From assembly GCA_001304035.1 (NCBI GenBank), contig LJUD01000012.1, positions 1 to 18,413 of the forward strand: 18,413 bases of DNA. The letters are read 5' to 3'. This document shows, piece after piece, positions 7,372 through 14,495 of this stretch; position 1 is the stretch's first letter; every line of letters starts with the position of its first letter. The translations under genes were made by a program, and so were the position numbers. The notes beneath the pieces were generated by a model, which did not search any database, was not told the origin of the DNA, and saw only the letters and a program-made list of their open reading frames with translations. This DNA is from a bacterium SM23_31. Its GTDB lineage: Bacteria; SM23-31.

Positions 7372-9183
7372 GTGAGATTTTTTTCTAACATAAGACGCAT
7401 AATCGGTACGTGGGCGGCTTATCATCAGAAAACTACATTGTTAATTCTTACTGTTTTTGCGCTCTACAGTTATTTTCATTTCGGCCTTGAAGTAGGGTCG
7501 TGGATGTTAACAGCATGGCGGATTTTCGCAATCGCTTTGTTGCTGTTACTCTTATTTTCTCCGCTTGAGCCGAAAGACACCTATCTCGTGGAAACTAAAG
7601 AAACTCCTCAACCGGAAATCGCAGACAAACCGGAAAACGAGAAAGATGTTGATATTATTCGCGAATTATCCGAGGAGTATTATCTTAAAACCAAGCGGGA
7701 CACGGTAAAGGATTACAAACTCTTTTTATCGAAAATACTATCAATTGTCAAAAGGACCTTTGCTGCTCATTCTGCTGTAATTTACCTGCGCGATCAAGGT
7801 ACATCGTTGCTTCGTCAGATGTGTATTGTTTCCGACGAGGAACATGTTATGGAAGATAAACAGTACATGCAGGATGAGTACATATTCAAAGAAATTTTTG
7901 AAAGAAATTCCTCGTTTTTATCAAATGAGGCGGAGGAAATAAAGTCGCTTCTTCCGTATTATCCGGAATCGGTTAATATTTTGTCTCTGCTTGCCGCTCC
8001 CGTTTATATTAACGATGAGATTAGTGGAGTTTTAATAGTAGACGGCCTCGAATATAATACTTTCTCCGGAGATGACATTCATTTTATCGAAACATACGGA
8101 GGTATTATTGCGGAGACAATTGTTAATTACAATAATCTTTTAGAATTCGAGAATTCAACACGGCTTTTTTCATTTTTTTACGAGGTCAGCCGCGGCTTGA
8201 ATTCAAACCTGAAATTCGAAGAGATTTTAGATTTGCTTCTTTCCGTTATGCAGAATATTATCCATTATGACCGTTTGACTATATCTGCATATGAAACGGG
8301 GAGCGATCAGGCAAAAATAATACGTATTGTCGGGCAGGTAGATGATTTCCCTGAGGGGACTGTCTTCCCGCTTGATGAAGGATTGACCGGATGGATTATT
8401 CGCAAGCGAAAACCGATTCTTATATATGATCTGGAAAAGGATGACCATTTTATTCCGCGCTACACATCGAAGGAAAAAATAAATTACAACTTGCGGTCTT
8501 TTCTCGGCGCTCCCATAAGCTATCATGACATCTGTTTTGGTGCTGTTACCGTAGAAAATTATAAGCCGGACAGCTATCAGGAGCATCACAAGAAACTACT
8601 CGTGATGCTTGCTAATAATTTCGGCGTTGCTCTTGAACGAAGTCATGCACTTCAGGAGCTTGAACAGCATGCTACTACTGACGGTCTTACTAAATTGCAT
8701 AATTACCGGATGTTCATGCAGCGTATATACGAGGAAATTGAAAGGGCTGTTCGTTATAATTCGAATTTTACCCTGTTGATGCTGGATATCGATCACTTTA
8801 AACGGGTGAATGACCAATATGGACATCTGGCTGGAGATAAAATTTTAACACAAATTGCCGCCAGTATTAAAAATAACACTCGAAATGTCGATTTTGCGTG
8901 CCGATACGGCGGAGAAGAATTTGCCGTTATTTTGGTAGAAACCGGTTTGGAGAAAGCGTTATTAACCGCCGAACGGATTAGAAAAAATATTGAGCATTTA
9001 GATTCTAATTTTAAGGGAAATACTATTCACGTTACGGTAAGTATCGGCGCTGTGGAGTTCCCGAACTCATCAAAAGATGTTGAAAGCCTTATTCTCGAAG
9101 CAGACAAAGCATTATACCGTGCTAAGTCTGAGGGTAGAAATCGAATTGTTGCATATAAAGAAAAATCGGAAACTATTATTTAA
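7372..9183 (+). CDS. Membrane-anchored GAF-GAF-GGDEF diguanylate cyclase
   Basis: This 603-residue protein should make cyclic di-GMP from two GTP at the inner membrane. Two hydrophobic helices (about 22-37 and 44-65) anchor it. Two GAF-type sensor domains follow, about 115-255 and 265-425 (the second with EGLTGWIIRKRKPILIYD). The C-terminal GGDEF domain (about 432-597) has LLMLDIDHFKRVND, the active-site GGEEF (513-517) and, exactly five residues earlier, an intact inhibitory RxxD site (RNVD, 504-507). It therefore looks catalytically active and product-inhibited. No EAL domain is present. The start is GTG; the nearest upstream promoter-like sequence is at 7254-7282. The L,D-transpeptidase gene begins 27 bases after the stop, so co-transcription is likely. 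The GAF ligand cannot be deduced. Confidence 0.9.
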   Translation: MRFFSNIRRIIGTWAAYHQKTTLLILTVFALYSYFHFGLEVGSWMLTAWRIFAIALLLLLLFSPLEPKDTYLVETKETPQPEIADKPENEKDVDIIRELSEEYYLKTKRDTVKDYKLFLSKILSIVKRTFAAHSAVIYLRDQGTSLLRQMCIVSDEEHVMEDKQYMQDEYIFKEIFERNSSFLSNEAEEIKSLLPYYPESVNILSLLAAPVYINDEISGVLIVDGLEYNTFSGDDIHFIETYGGIIAETIVNYNNLLEFENSTRLFSFFYEVSRGLNSNLKFEEILDLLLSVMQNIIHYDRLTISAYETGSDQAKIIRIVGQVDDFPEGTVFPLDEGLTGWIIRKRKPILIYDLEKDDHFIPRYTSKEKINYNLRSFLGAPISYHDICFGAVTVENYKPDSYQEHHKKLLVMLANNFGVALERSHALQELEQHATTDGLTKLHNYRMFMQRIYEEIERAVRYNSNFTLLMLDIDHFKRVNDQYGHLAGDKILTQIAASIKNNTRNVDFACRYGGEEFAVILVETGLEKALLTAERIRKNIEHLDSNFKGNTIHVTVSIGAVEFPNSSKDVESLILEADKALYRAKSEGRNRIVAYKEKSETII

Positions 9184-9210
9184 TTTGCACGTATAACTTT
9201 GAAAGTACCT

Positions 9211-10266
9211 ATGGATGCAAAAAAAATGTATATTTCATCTTTCCGCATTGGCGTAACGACATTCAGCGTTTGTTTATGTTTGGTCATTTTCCTGTTCCTA
9301 TCAACCGGAAGTCGTGCACAGAATGGCAAAACCGATGGCAGCAGTGAAAAAGAAACATGTGACCCTTTATTATTCGAGGAACATAACGTTCGGTTGATCC
9401 CTCACCCGTTGCTCAAGATGAGTACTTTCTACGATGATTATGTTTTCCTTGTGGATAAATCCCGGCAGCAGTTAATTTTATTTAGATATGATGGAAATTA
9501 CCACAGGATAAAAACATACGAGTGTACAACAGGCTCCAATCCCGGCAATAAACAGGAAATTGGCGATATGAGAACACCGGAAGGAGTTTATTTTTTTACA
9601 GCAGTCAGGGAGAAATCGAAGCTTATTTCACAATACGGTCGTAACGAAGCAGAACAATTCGGCATTCGCGCATTCGATACTAATTATCCAAATGAATTCG
9701 ACCGTATCTTGAAGAAAAATGGAGACGATATCTGGCTTCATGCCACCGACAATCCCGAAAGAATAAATCAACCGTTTGGTACGAAAGGTTGTATCGTTAT
9801 CAATAATGATGATATTGAGGAAATTTCACAGTTTATTACGCTCAATCAAACCCCAATAATAATTGTTGAGCAGCTCGAATATTTTCCCCAGAGCACATTA
9901 CAACTGGAGTTCTCCGGTATTCTTGAGTTCATTAACAATTGGAGAACAAGCTGGGAACAGAGAGATTTTGACAAGTATGAGACAGCATATTCATCTGAAT
10001 TTTATGGTAATAATAAAAACTTGCAAAAGTGGCTTTTGTATAAAAAAGGGCAATTGCAGTATTATGATCGGGTAAATATTTCGATTTCAAATATGCGGAT
10101 TTTCAAGGTTGATGAATACTATTATATACAGTATTATCAATTATTTCGTTCGGAGAGTTATAAGGATGAAGGAATCAAGCAGCTCTATATTATAAATGAA
10201 GACGGGGCATTAAAGATTATCAGTGAAAAATGGACTGCGACTGATCTCCAAACCTCCGCAAGGTGA
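9211..10266 (+). CDS. L,D-transpeptidase (YkuD domain) with C-terminal NTF2-like domain
   Basis: A 351-residue envelope enzyme. Residues 11-36 form a signal peptide or anchor (VCLCLVIFLFLS, then SRA-Q). The YkuD domain spans about 76-220, with TPEGVYFF, a histidine in WLHATDNPERI (H177) and the nucleophile in TKGCIVI (C194). Canonical enzymes read S/T-x-G-C-x-R after a His-Gly; here Lys precedes the Gly and Val replaces the Arg, as I recall for a YafK-like proteobacterial subgroup with ERINQ...TKGC. A C-terminal domain (about 236-348: FINNWRTSWEQRDFDKYETAY... ISEKW) resembles the NTF2/Cds6-like domain of such proteins. Likely chemistry is crosslinking or protein attachment to peptidoglycan. 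A TTG at 9199 could add four residues, but the ATG is preferred. A CCGCAAG/CTTGCGG hairpin (10256-10279) overlaps the stop. Confidence 0.85.
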   Translation: MDAKKMYISSFRIGVTTFSVCLCLVIFLFLSTGSRAQNGKTDGSSEKETCDPLLFEEHNVRLIPHPLLKMSTFYDDYVFLVDKSRQQLILFRYDGNYHRIKTYECTTGSNPGNKQEIGDMRTPEGVYFFTAVREKSKLISQYGRNEAEQFGIRAFDTNYPNEFDRILKKNGDDIWLHATDNPERINQPFGTKGCIVINNDDIEEISQFITLNQTPIIIVEQLEYFPQSTLQLEFSGILEFINNWRTSWEQRDFDKYETAYSSEFYGNNKNLQKWLLYKKGQLQYYDRVNISISNMRIFKVDEYYYIQYYQLFRSESYKDEGIKQLYIINEDGALKIISEKWTATDLQTSAR

Positions 10267-10344
10267 CCACCTCTTGCGGCGGGATTATAATAGAAGTTTC
10301 AGGGCAATAAGCAACCCAATGTTAATTAATTTGAGGCTTTTATC

Positions 10345-11067
10345 ATGCCTGATGAAGATATTACCCTGCTGATATTAAACGGGGTAAAACGGGTCAGAAG
10401 CATTAAAGTCAACCGGAGGAGAATCCGTCTTACCATCTTTTGTATATCATTTGTCGCTTCGTTGGTTTTGATTTCCCTCGGTCTTAATGTATACTTTATA
10501 TACGTGAATAATGATTACCGGTTTTCGCTTTTGCCTCCACAGATCAGTGGTTCGGAATCAGGTACATCAATAGAAAACGAACTCCAGATTGATAGCAGCG
10601 CGGTTGATAAAGGAGACGGACCTCCGGCTTCAAAGGAAACGGGTCGGGACGAAGTCCCGGATGAGCAAAATATTTTTGCGAATGACCACGAATCTGAAAT
10701 ACTTGAAATACTAAATTTGAATTCTACCGTTGAACAAAACGGAAATGATTTAAACATATCTTTCAGTGTTAGTAAAAAGGATGAACGATTAGATGCTGTT
10801 TCGGGTCGATTTGTAATTATTGCAGGAACTACCGGTACAGAAAAACCGTTACTCAGCTATCCCGAAAACGTCGAACTTAATCCGGATGGAACTGTACGCA
10901 ACTTTAGGGCAGGCGAAACATTTTATATGAGAAATGTTACACATAAAAAAGGCAGAATACTTATTACAGAAAAAACTGCATCGTTTAAATATTACCGTAT
11001 ATTTATTTTCTCCAATGACGGCGTGCTTCTGCTTCAGAAAACAATGTCTCTCAATAATAACAATTAG
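10345..11067 (+). CDS. Single-pass membrane protein with periplasmic beta domain, unknown function
   Basis: A 240-residue protein with a basic cytoplasmic head (VKRVRSIKVNRRRIRL), one membrane helix (about 30-54), an acidic Ser/Gly/Glu-rich linker (about 65-118) and a C-terminal beta-type domain (about 125-238) with VSGRFVIIAGT, LLSYPENVELNPDGTVRNF, RAGETFYMRN and KYYRIFIFSNDG. The domain pattern (a modified 'SGYxFVIL', a PDG turn, then a 'RGQYFxIxRF'-like segment) reminds me of uncharacterised proteobacterial envelope proteins. The positive head before the helix predicts an N-in, C-out topology. It lies 78 bases after the transpeptidase and just before a strong terminator, so it is probably the last gene of the diguanylate cyclase/transpeptidase transcript. 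The role is unknown; an accessory to the transpeptidase is a guess from context. Confidence 0.65.
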   Translation: MPDEDITLLILNGVKRVRSIKVNRRRIRLTIFCISFVASLVLISLGLNVYFIYVNNDYRFSLLPPQISGSESGTSIENELQIDSSAVDKGDGPPASKETGRDEVPDEQNIFANDHESEILEILNLNSTVEQNGNDLNISFSVSKKDERLDAVSGRFVIIAGTTGTEKPLLSYPENVELNPDGTVRNFRAGETFYMRNVTHKKGRILITEKTASFKYYRIFIFSNDGVLLLQKTMSLNNNN

Positions 11068-11094
11068 AAATTTTGGAATTATTACAGATAAAAG

Positions 11095-11118
11095 TGCCTG
11101 TTTAAACAGGCATTTTTT
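11095..11118 (+). terminator. Strong intrinsic terminator
   Basis: TGCCTG (11095-11100) pairs with CAGGCA (11107-11112); the TTTAAA between them can extend the stem. It is followed at once by six T (11113-11118). It ends the transcript of the 10345 gene and separates it from the M99-type peptidase gene, which therefore probably has its own promoter in the short remaining gap. Confidence 0.85.
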
Positions 11119-11166
11119 ATACTGCACGCATTTTTAATTTCACTATAGACTATGGGGATATAATCC

Positions 11167-13041
11167 ATGAATAAAAATAACGCCATATTTTTCTTCTTCC
11201 CATCCGTTAGGTTTTTATTGACATTGACCGGGGTAACGTGTACAGCGCTTGTTTTCCTTTTAGCTTTTTCCGGACTTTCCCCCGGCTCACGAGAGCACGA
11301 AATCCATTTTAAAGACACCGAGTATGAACTCAACATATACAGGATTTTTGGACAGGAACCGGGACCAACGCTGTTAATAATCGGCGGCATCCATAATGAA
11401 CCCACCGGCTATTTAACTGCTGACCAGTATGTTGATATTGTATTAAAGAAGGGAAATCTTATTGTTGTGCCTCGCGCAAATTTTCTGACAATTATTGAGG
11501 ACGAACGGGGGATTTTAGGAGATATGAACCGCCTTTTTGACCTCGAGGATTTGCGGTTTGAAAACGACTATTCGATGAAAATCGTTACTGTGCTCAAAGA
11601 ATTGATCTCAGAGAGCGATTACCTGATAAATCTTCATGACGGATGGGGATTTTACCGCTCTGAATTCATCGATGATATGCACAATCCCGATAAACAAGGG
11701 CAGTCTATTATTGCGGACACAGATGTATATAGGCTCCCCGGCACCGATAAAGTCCTGCCCTTACAAAAAATTGCGGAAAAAGTCTGCGCTGTTGTAAATG
11801 CAGAAATTTCTGACGAGGAACATGTTTTTAGATTCAACAACCACGACACTTTTTCCGAAACAACACGGCACGAAGAACAACGGAAATCTGCAACTTTTTA
11901 TGCCCTTTCCAACCATCACATTCCTGCGTTCGGAATCGAGGCATCAAAAGATATAACGGATATTGCGTTAAAGGTCCGCTACCAGACAATAATAATTAAT
12001 GCTTTTATGAATGAATTCGGGATTGTGCGTGACATTGAAAACATCTCTTTACCTGAACCCCGCCTAAAATTCGTGGCTTTTTCCGTTAATGGTACTCAGC
12101 CTCGAGTATGTCCGGATAATGGGACTATTACTATAAGAGCGGGTGATAAAATTCTCATTGAACACATTGAAGCGAATTATGAGCGCGGGCTTTCCGGAGA
12201 TATTGTTAATTATGGCAGCGCTAATGATATAGGTAAACCCGTTTTTATTTACGACAACACCTCGATTCTAATAAAAAAAGACGGTTTTCTGTGCGGTATG
12301 CTGAATGTCGAGATATCCGATAATGCTCCCGTCTATTCGGAAGTAAGGAATGCGCTCCAAACCGAACCGCATGTTGAAAGTTTTGTTGTTGAAGTAAACG
12401 GCTTTCCCCAGCATATAAAAGCAGACGGTATTTTAACTGTAATGAAAGGCGATGTTATACGTCTTATTGATACAAGTCCGTCTGCAAAATTATTTCCTAA
12501 CGCTAAGCTTAACTTTTTCGGCTACTGGCCAAAAACTGCCATGTGGAATACGGGCGATGATCAGGATAAAGAAATAAATACAGAAACCGATTTAGAGCCG
12601 GATTATTCAGTACAAAAAAAAGGCACAGAATACCAGGTGCGGCTTGAACGGGAAAGTAAACCTGATAACGAAACAGTTGCTCAGATGCGTGTTCGTTTAG
12701 TTGAACCCGGATTAATTAACTTGGTACTGAGGTTCGATAACGGCAACATGGGCTATCTTATGCAAGGTAAAACATATTCATGTACGAGCGAAAAATCTTT
12801 TGAAATAATTCATGTTGAAACAAATATTCCAAATAATGACGGTGTGTCGGTCAATGTAGAAGGATTTGTAGGCGGTACGAACGGAAACGATGTTAATATG
12901 CCGATTGACTTATATTCCGAACTGCTGCCGGAGAATTCTCTCGATAAATGGGGAAGGTTGTTTGAGATAGAAGTAACCTATAATGGGAAAATTATCGGAC
13001 AGGCGTATTTGCGTCTTAATATTAAACCTGAAAATTATTGA
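11167..13041 (+). CDS. M99/M14-type metallo-carboxypeptidase, membrane-anchored (Csd4/Pgp1-like)
   Basis: A 624-residue protein with an N-terminal anchor or signal helix (about 14-38) and a carboxypeptidase domain (about 45-290): IIGGIHNEPTGYLTAD (71-86), VVPRANF (100-106), GDMNRLF (118-124), LINLHDGWGFYR (153-164) and FGIEASKD (255-262). These fit zinc ligands around H76/E78 and H157, substrate-binding N121-R122 and catalytic E258. About 300 beta-rich C-terminal residues follow (DIVNYGSANDIGKPVFIYDN; FVVEVNGFP), as expected for the middle and C-terminal domains of M99. Helicobacter Csd4 and Campylobacter Pgp1 trim tripeptide stems to dipeptides and set helical cell shape, so a similar periplasmic role is likely. 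The first motif is H-N-E rather than H-x-x-E or Q-x-x-E, one residue shorter. GGGG at 11154-11157 is a plausible ribosome site. Confidence 0.75.
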   Translation: MNKNNAIFFFFPSVRFLLTLTGVTCTALVFLLAFSGLSPGSREHEIHFKDTEYELNIYRIFGQEPGPTLLIIGGIHNEPTGYLTADQYVDIVLKKGNLIVVPRANFLTIIEDERGILGDMNRLFDLEDLRFENDYSMKIVTVLKELISESDYLINLHDGWGFYRSEFIDDMHNPDKQGQSIIADTDVYRLPGTDKVLPLQKIAEKVCAVVNAEISDEEHVFRFNNHDTFSETTRHEEQRKSATFYALSNHHIPAFGIEASKDITDIALKVRYQTIIINAFMNEFGIVRDIENISLPEPRLKFVAFSVNGTQPRVCPDNGTITIRAGDKILIEHIEANYERGLSGDIVNYGSANDIGKPVFIYDNTSILIKKDGFLCGMLNVEISDNAPVYSEVRNALQTEPHVESFVVEVNGFPQHIKADGILTVMKGDVIRLIDTSPSAKLFPNAKLNFFGYWPKTAMWNTGDDQDKEINTETDLEPDYSVQKKGTEYQVRLERESKPDNETVAQMRVRLVEPGLINLVLRFDNGNMGYLMQGKTYSCTSEKSFEIIHVETNIPNNDGVSVNVEGFVGGTNGNDVNMPIDLYSELLPENSLDKWGRLFEIEVTYNGKIIGQAYLRLNIKPENY

Positions 13042-13228
13042 TCCTTTTTTAACTCAAATTAATCAAAAATTATAATTTTATTTATATTTCCTGAATAATT
13101 ATTAATAAATTTTTGTTATAAGGTTGTATTCGATAGTGTTCTTACGACTGATTATTCGATACAATGATAAAATTTTTAATCAATCAAGTTAAATTTTGAC
13201 TTTTTATAAGTATGATTATTCAGTAATA

Positions 13229-13337
13229 AGCGGTCAGCTTTCAGCTATTAGTTCTTGGTAAAATAACATTTAAAAATAATTAACCGCTGTGTTGTAATCC
13301 TTTAGGTAAAGACTGGGTGCTGACCGCTGACAGCTAA
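13229..13337. repeat. Inverted pair of GGTCAGC/GCTGACC word repeats in the 13042-13464 spacer
   Basis: AGCGGTCAGC (13229-13238) has an exact reverse complement at 13319-13328. Both arms run into related words (TTTCAGCTATTAG on the left, TGACAGCTAA on the right), so the two copies face each other about 80 bases apart. It is related to the GCTATTAG words at 2315-2346. The remainder of the 423-base spacer is A/T-rich and I see no gene in it; the ribosome site of the next gene is at 13452-13456. Confidence 0.55.
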
Positions 13338-13464
13338 AAACAATTTATACCAATTTTCCAAAAAATCAAACAATTTCTGAAAGATTTTAAAATTTTCTTA
13401 ATTTTCATCAAGTATGTTAACAGTGAGATAATAAACATATTGGTAATTTTCGGAGGAAACAGTA

Positions 13465-13662
13465 GTGGCAAAAAAAGTGAAAACGTTTGCCGAAAAGGCA
13501 ATGGGTAAAAAAAGTGACGCTCCCGTATGTCCTAAGTGTGGTGAGGCTTATACACCGATATTAGTGGTAAACTCGGAGAAGAACGAAGAAGATAATCAGT
13601 GGAAATTTGCCCGAAAGATAGCAAAACTTTGTAAATGCAATGAGAAAGAAGTTTTTGCTTAA
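13465..13662 (+). CDS. Small CxxC/CxC zinc-ribbon-like protein
   Basis: A 65-residue basic protein starting MAKKVKTFAEKAMGKK. It has CPKCGEAYTPILVV (C22 and C25), a short charged loop and LCKCNEKEV (about C53 and C55). Four Cys in a CxxC...CxC arrangement separated by about 27 residues would bind one zinc. The start is GTG, fixed by GGAGG (13452-13456) eight bases upstream. I recall short hypothetical proteins of the same plan (MAKKVK... CP.CG... CKCNEKEV), but none with known function. Binding to RNA or ribosomes is possible given the size and charge, but it is a guess. The gene stands alone between two repeat-bearing spacers. Confidence 0.75.
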   Translation: MAKKVKTFAEKAMGKKSDAPVCPKCGEAYTPILVVNSEKNEEDNQWKFARKIAKLCKCNEKEVFA

Positions 13663-13671
13663 AGTAAGAAT

Positions 13672-13833
13672 ATCGAATTGCGAATTGTGAATGTCGGAGT
13701 CCGAGTTGCGAAGTTCGAAGTTTTTTATGCTTTTCAAAACCGAATGAGCTTATGATATTAGCATCCCGCCTTGCATCCATCTCCTTTCATAATTCGAAAA
13801 TCGGCATTCGCTATTCGACTTTCTCTTCTGCGG
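13672..13833. repeat. ATTCG/CGAAT word repeats in opposed orientation
   Basis: The left block has CGAATTGCGAATTG (13674-13687) and TTGCGAAGTTCGAAG (13706-13720). The right block, in the reverse sense, has AATTCGAAAATCGGCATTCG (13791-13810) and CTATTCGACTTTCTCTTC. The last part (13806-13833) closely resembles 17004-17029. It translates as spurious peptides such as SQFAIRYSYF, and should not be read as coding. Confidence 0.6.
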
Positions 13834-13845
13834 TTAATTTTTGAA

Positions 13846-14436
13846 ATGATAGATAATCTGCTTTTAGCTACGCGCAATCGGGGTAAAATAGAGGAGATTG
13901 CACCTTTTCTGAACGGGATTGTTAAAGATTTAATATCTTTAGCCCAAATTGATGGTCTTGTTGATATAGAAGAAACCGGGAAAACATATGAAGAAAACGC
14001 CATCCGGAAGGCTGAGAGTTTGTTCAAACAGACCGGCATCGTCACGCTTGCCGATGATTCCGGACTCGAGGTTGATGCCCTGGACGGACAGCCCGGGGTG
14101 TTTTCAGCGCGGTTTGCCGGGAAGGACGCTGCTGATGCGGAGAACAATGAAAAATTGTTGAACCTGATGCGCCATGTTCCGGTGAGCGACCGTGGCGGGC
14201 GGTTCCGGTGCGTCATGGCGCTGGCTATGACGGAGGAGACGCGTACCTTTGAAGGTGTGGTCGAGGGGGAAATCGCACTATCCCCTGTGGGTATACACGG
14301 CTTCGGTTACGATCCTCTCTTTATTCCACACGGCTACGACAAAACCTTTGCCGAACTCGGAAACGATATTAAGTCCAGAATCAGCCACCGAATCCGCGCA
14401 CTGGAGAAGGTCGGAAGGTTTATTAAAACAATATAA
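13846..14436 (+). CDS. rdgB: dITP/XTP pyrophosphatase (RdgB/HAM1 family)
   Basis: A 196-residue house-cleaning nucleotide pyrophosphatase that hydrolyses dITP, ITP and XTP to monophosphates, keeping deaminated purines out of DNA and RNA. It starts MIDNLLLATRNRGKIEEI (the phosphate-binding TxNxxK pattern), then has TYEENAIRKAES, ADDSGLEVDALDGQPGVFSA with the metal-binding Asp residues, and GFGYDPLFIP with a late SHR (ISHRIRALEKV). All expected motifs are intact and the length is that of the family. An in-frame ATG at 13771 would add 25 residues (HPSPFIIRKSAFAIR), which are translation of the ATTCG repeat, so the ATG at 13846 is chosen. The Shine-Dalgarno is weak. Confidence 0.93.
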   Translation: MIDNLLLATRNRGKIEEIAPFLNGIVKDLISLAQIDGLVDIEETGKTYEENAIRKAESLFKQTGIVTLADDSGLEVDALDGQPGVFSARFAGKDAADAENNEKLLNLMRHVPVSDRGGRFRCVMALAMTEETRTFEGVVEGEIALSPVGIHGFGYDPLFIPHGYDKTFAELGNDIKSRISHRIRALEKVGRFIKTI

Positions 14437-14495
14437 AATTAGACAAATATTTAATTTTTTTGAATAAAGATAATTTATAATTAAGAGGTTTAATA

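Noticed and set aside
10286..10291. TATAAT box before the 10345 gene
   Set aside because: No matching -35 hexamer at a usable distance; the region is explained as spacer within a transcript.
11159..11164. TATAAT box before the M99-type gene
   Set aside because: It lies two bases before the start codon, so transcription from it would begin inside the gene.
13042..13464. Possible RNA gene or array in the long A/T-rich spacer
   Set aside because: No tRNA-like cloverleaf, no regularly spaced repeats and no G/C-rich structured core; only the two inverted word repeats stand out.
13532..13780. Minus-strand open frame of 82 codons across the small Cys protein and the repeat
   Set aside because: Its product (TSQLGLRHSQFAIRYSYF-like) is the repeat read in reverse; no ribosome site and no family resemblance.
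13771..13845. In-frame upstream start that would lengthen RdgB by 25 residues
   Set aside because: The added peptide is translation of the ATTCG word repeat, and RdgB proteins normally begin at the LLLATxNxxK strand.
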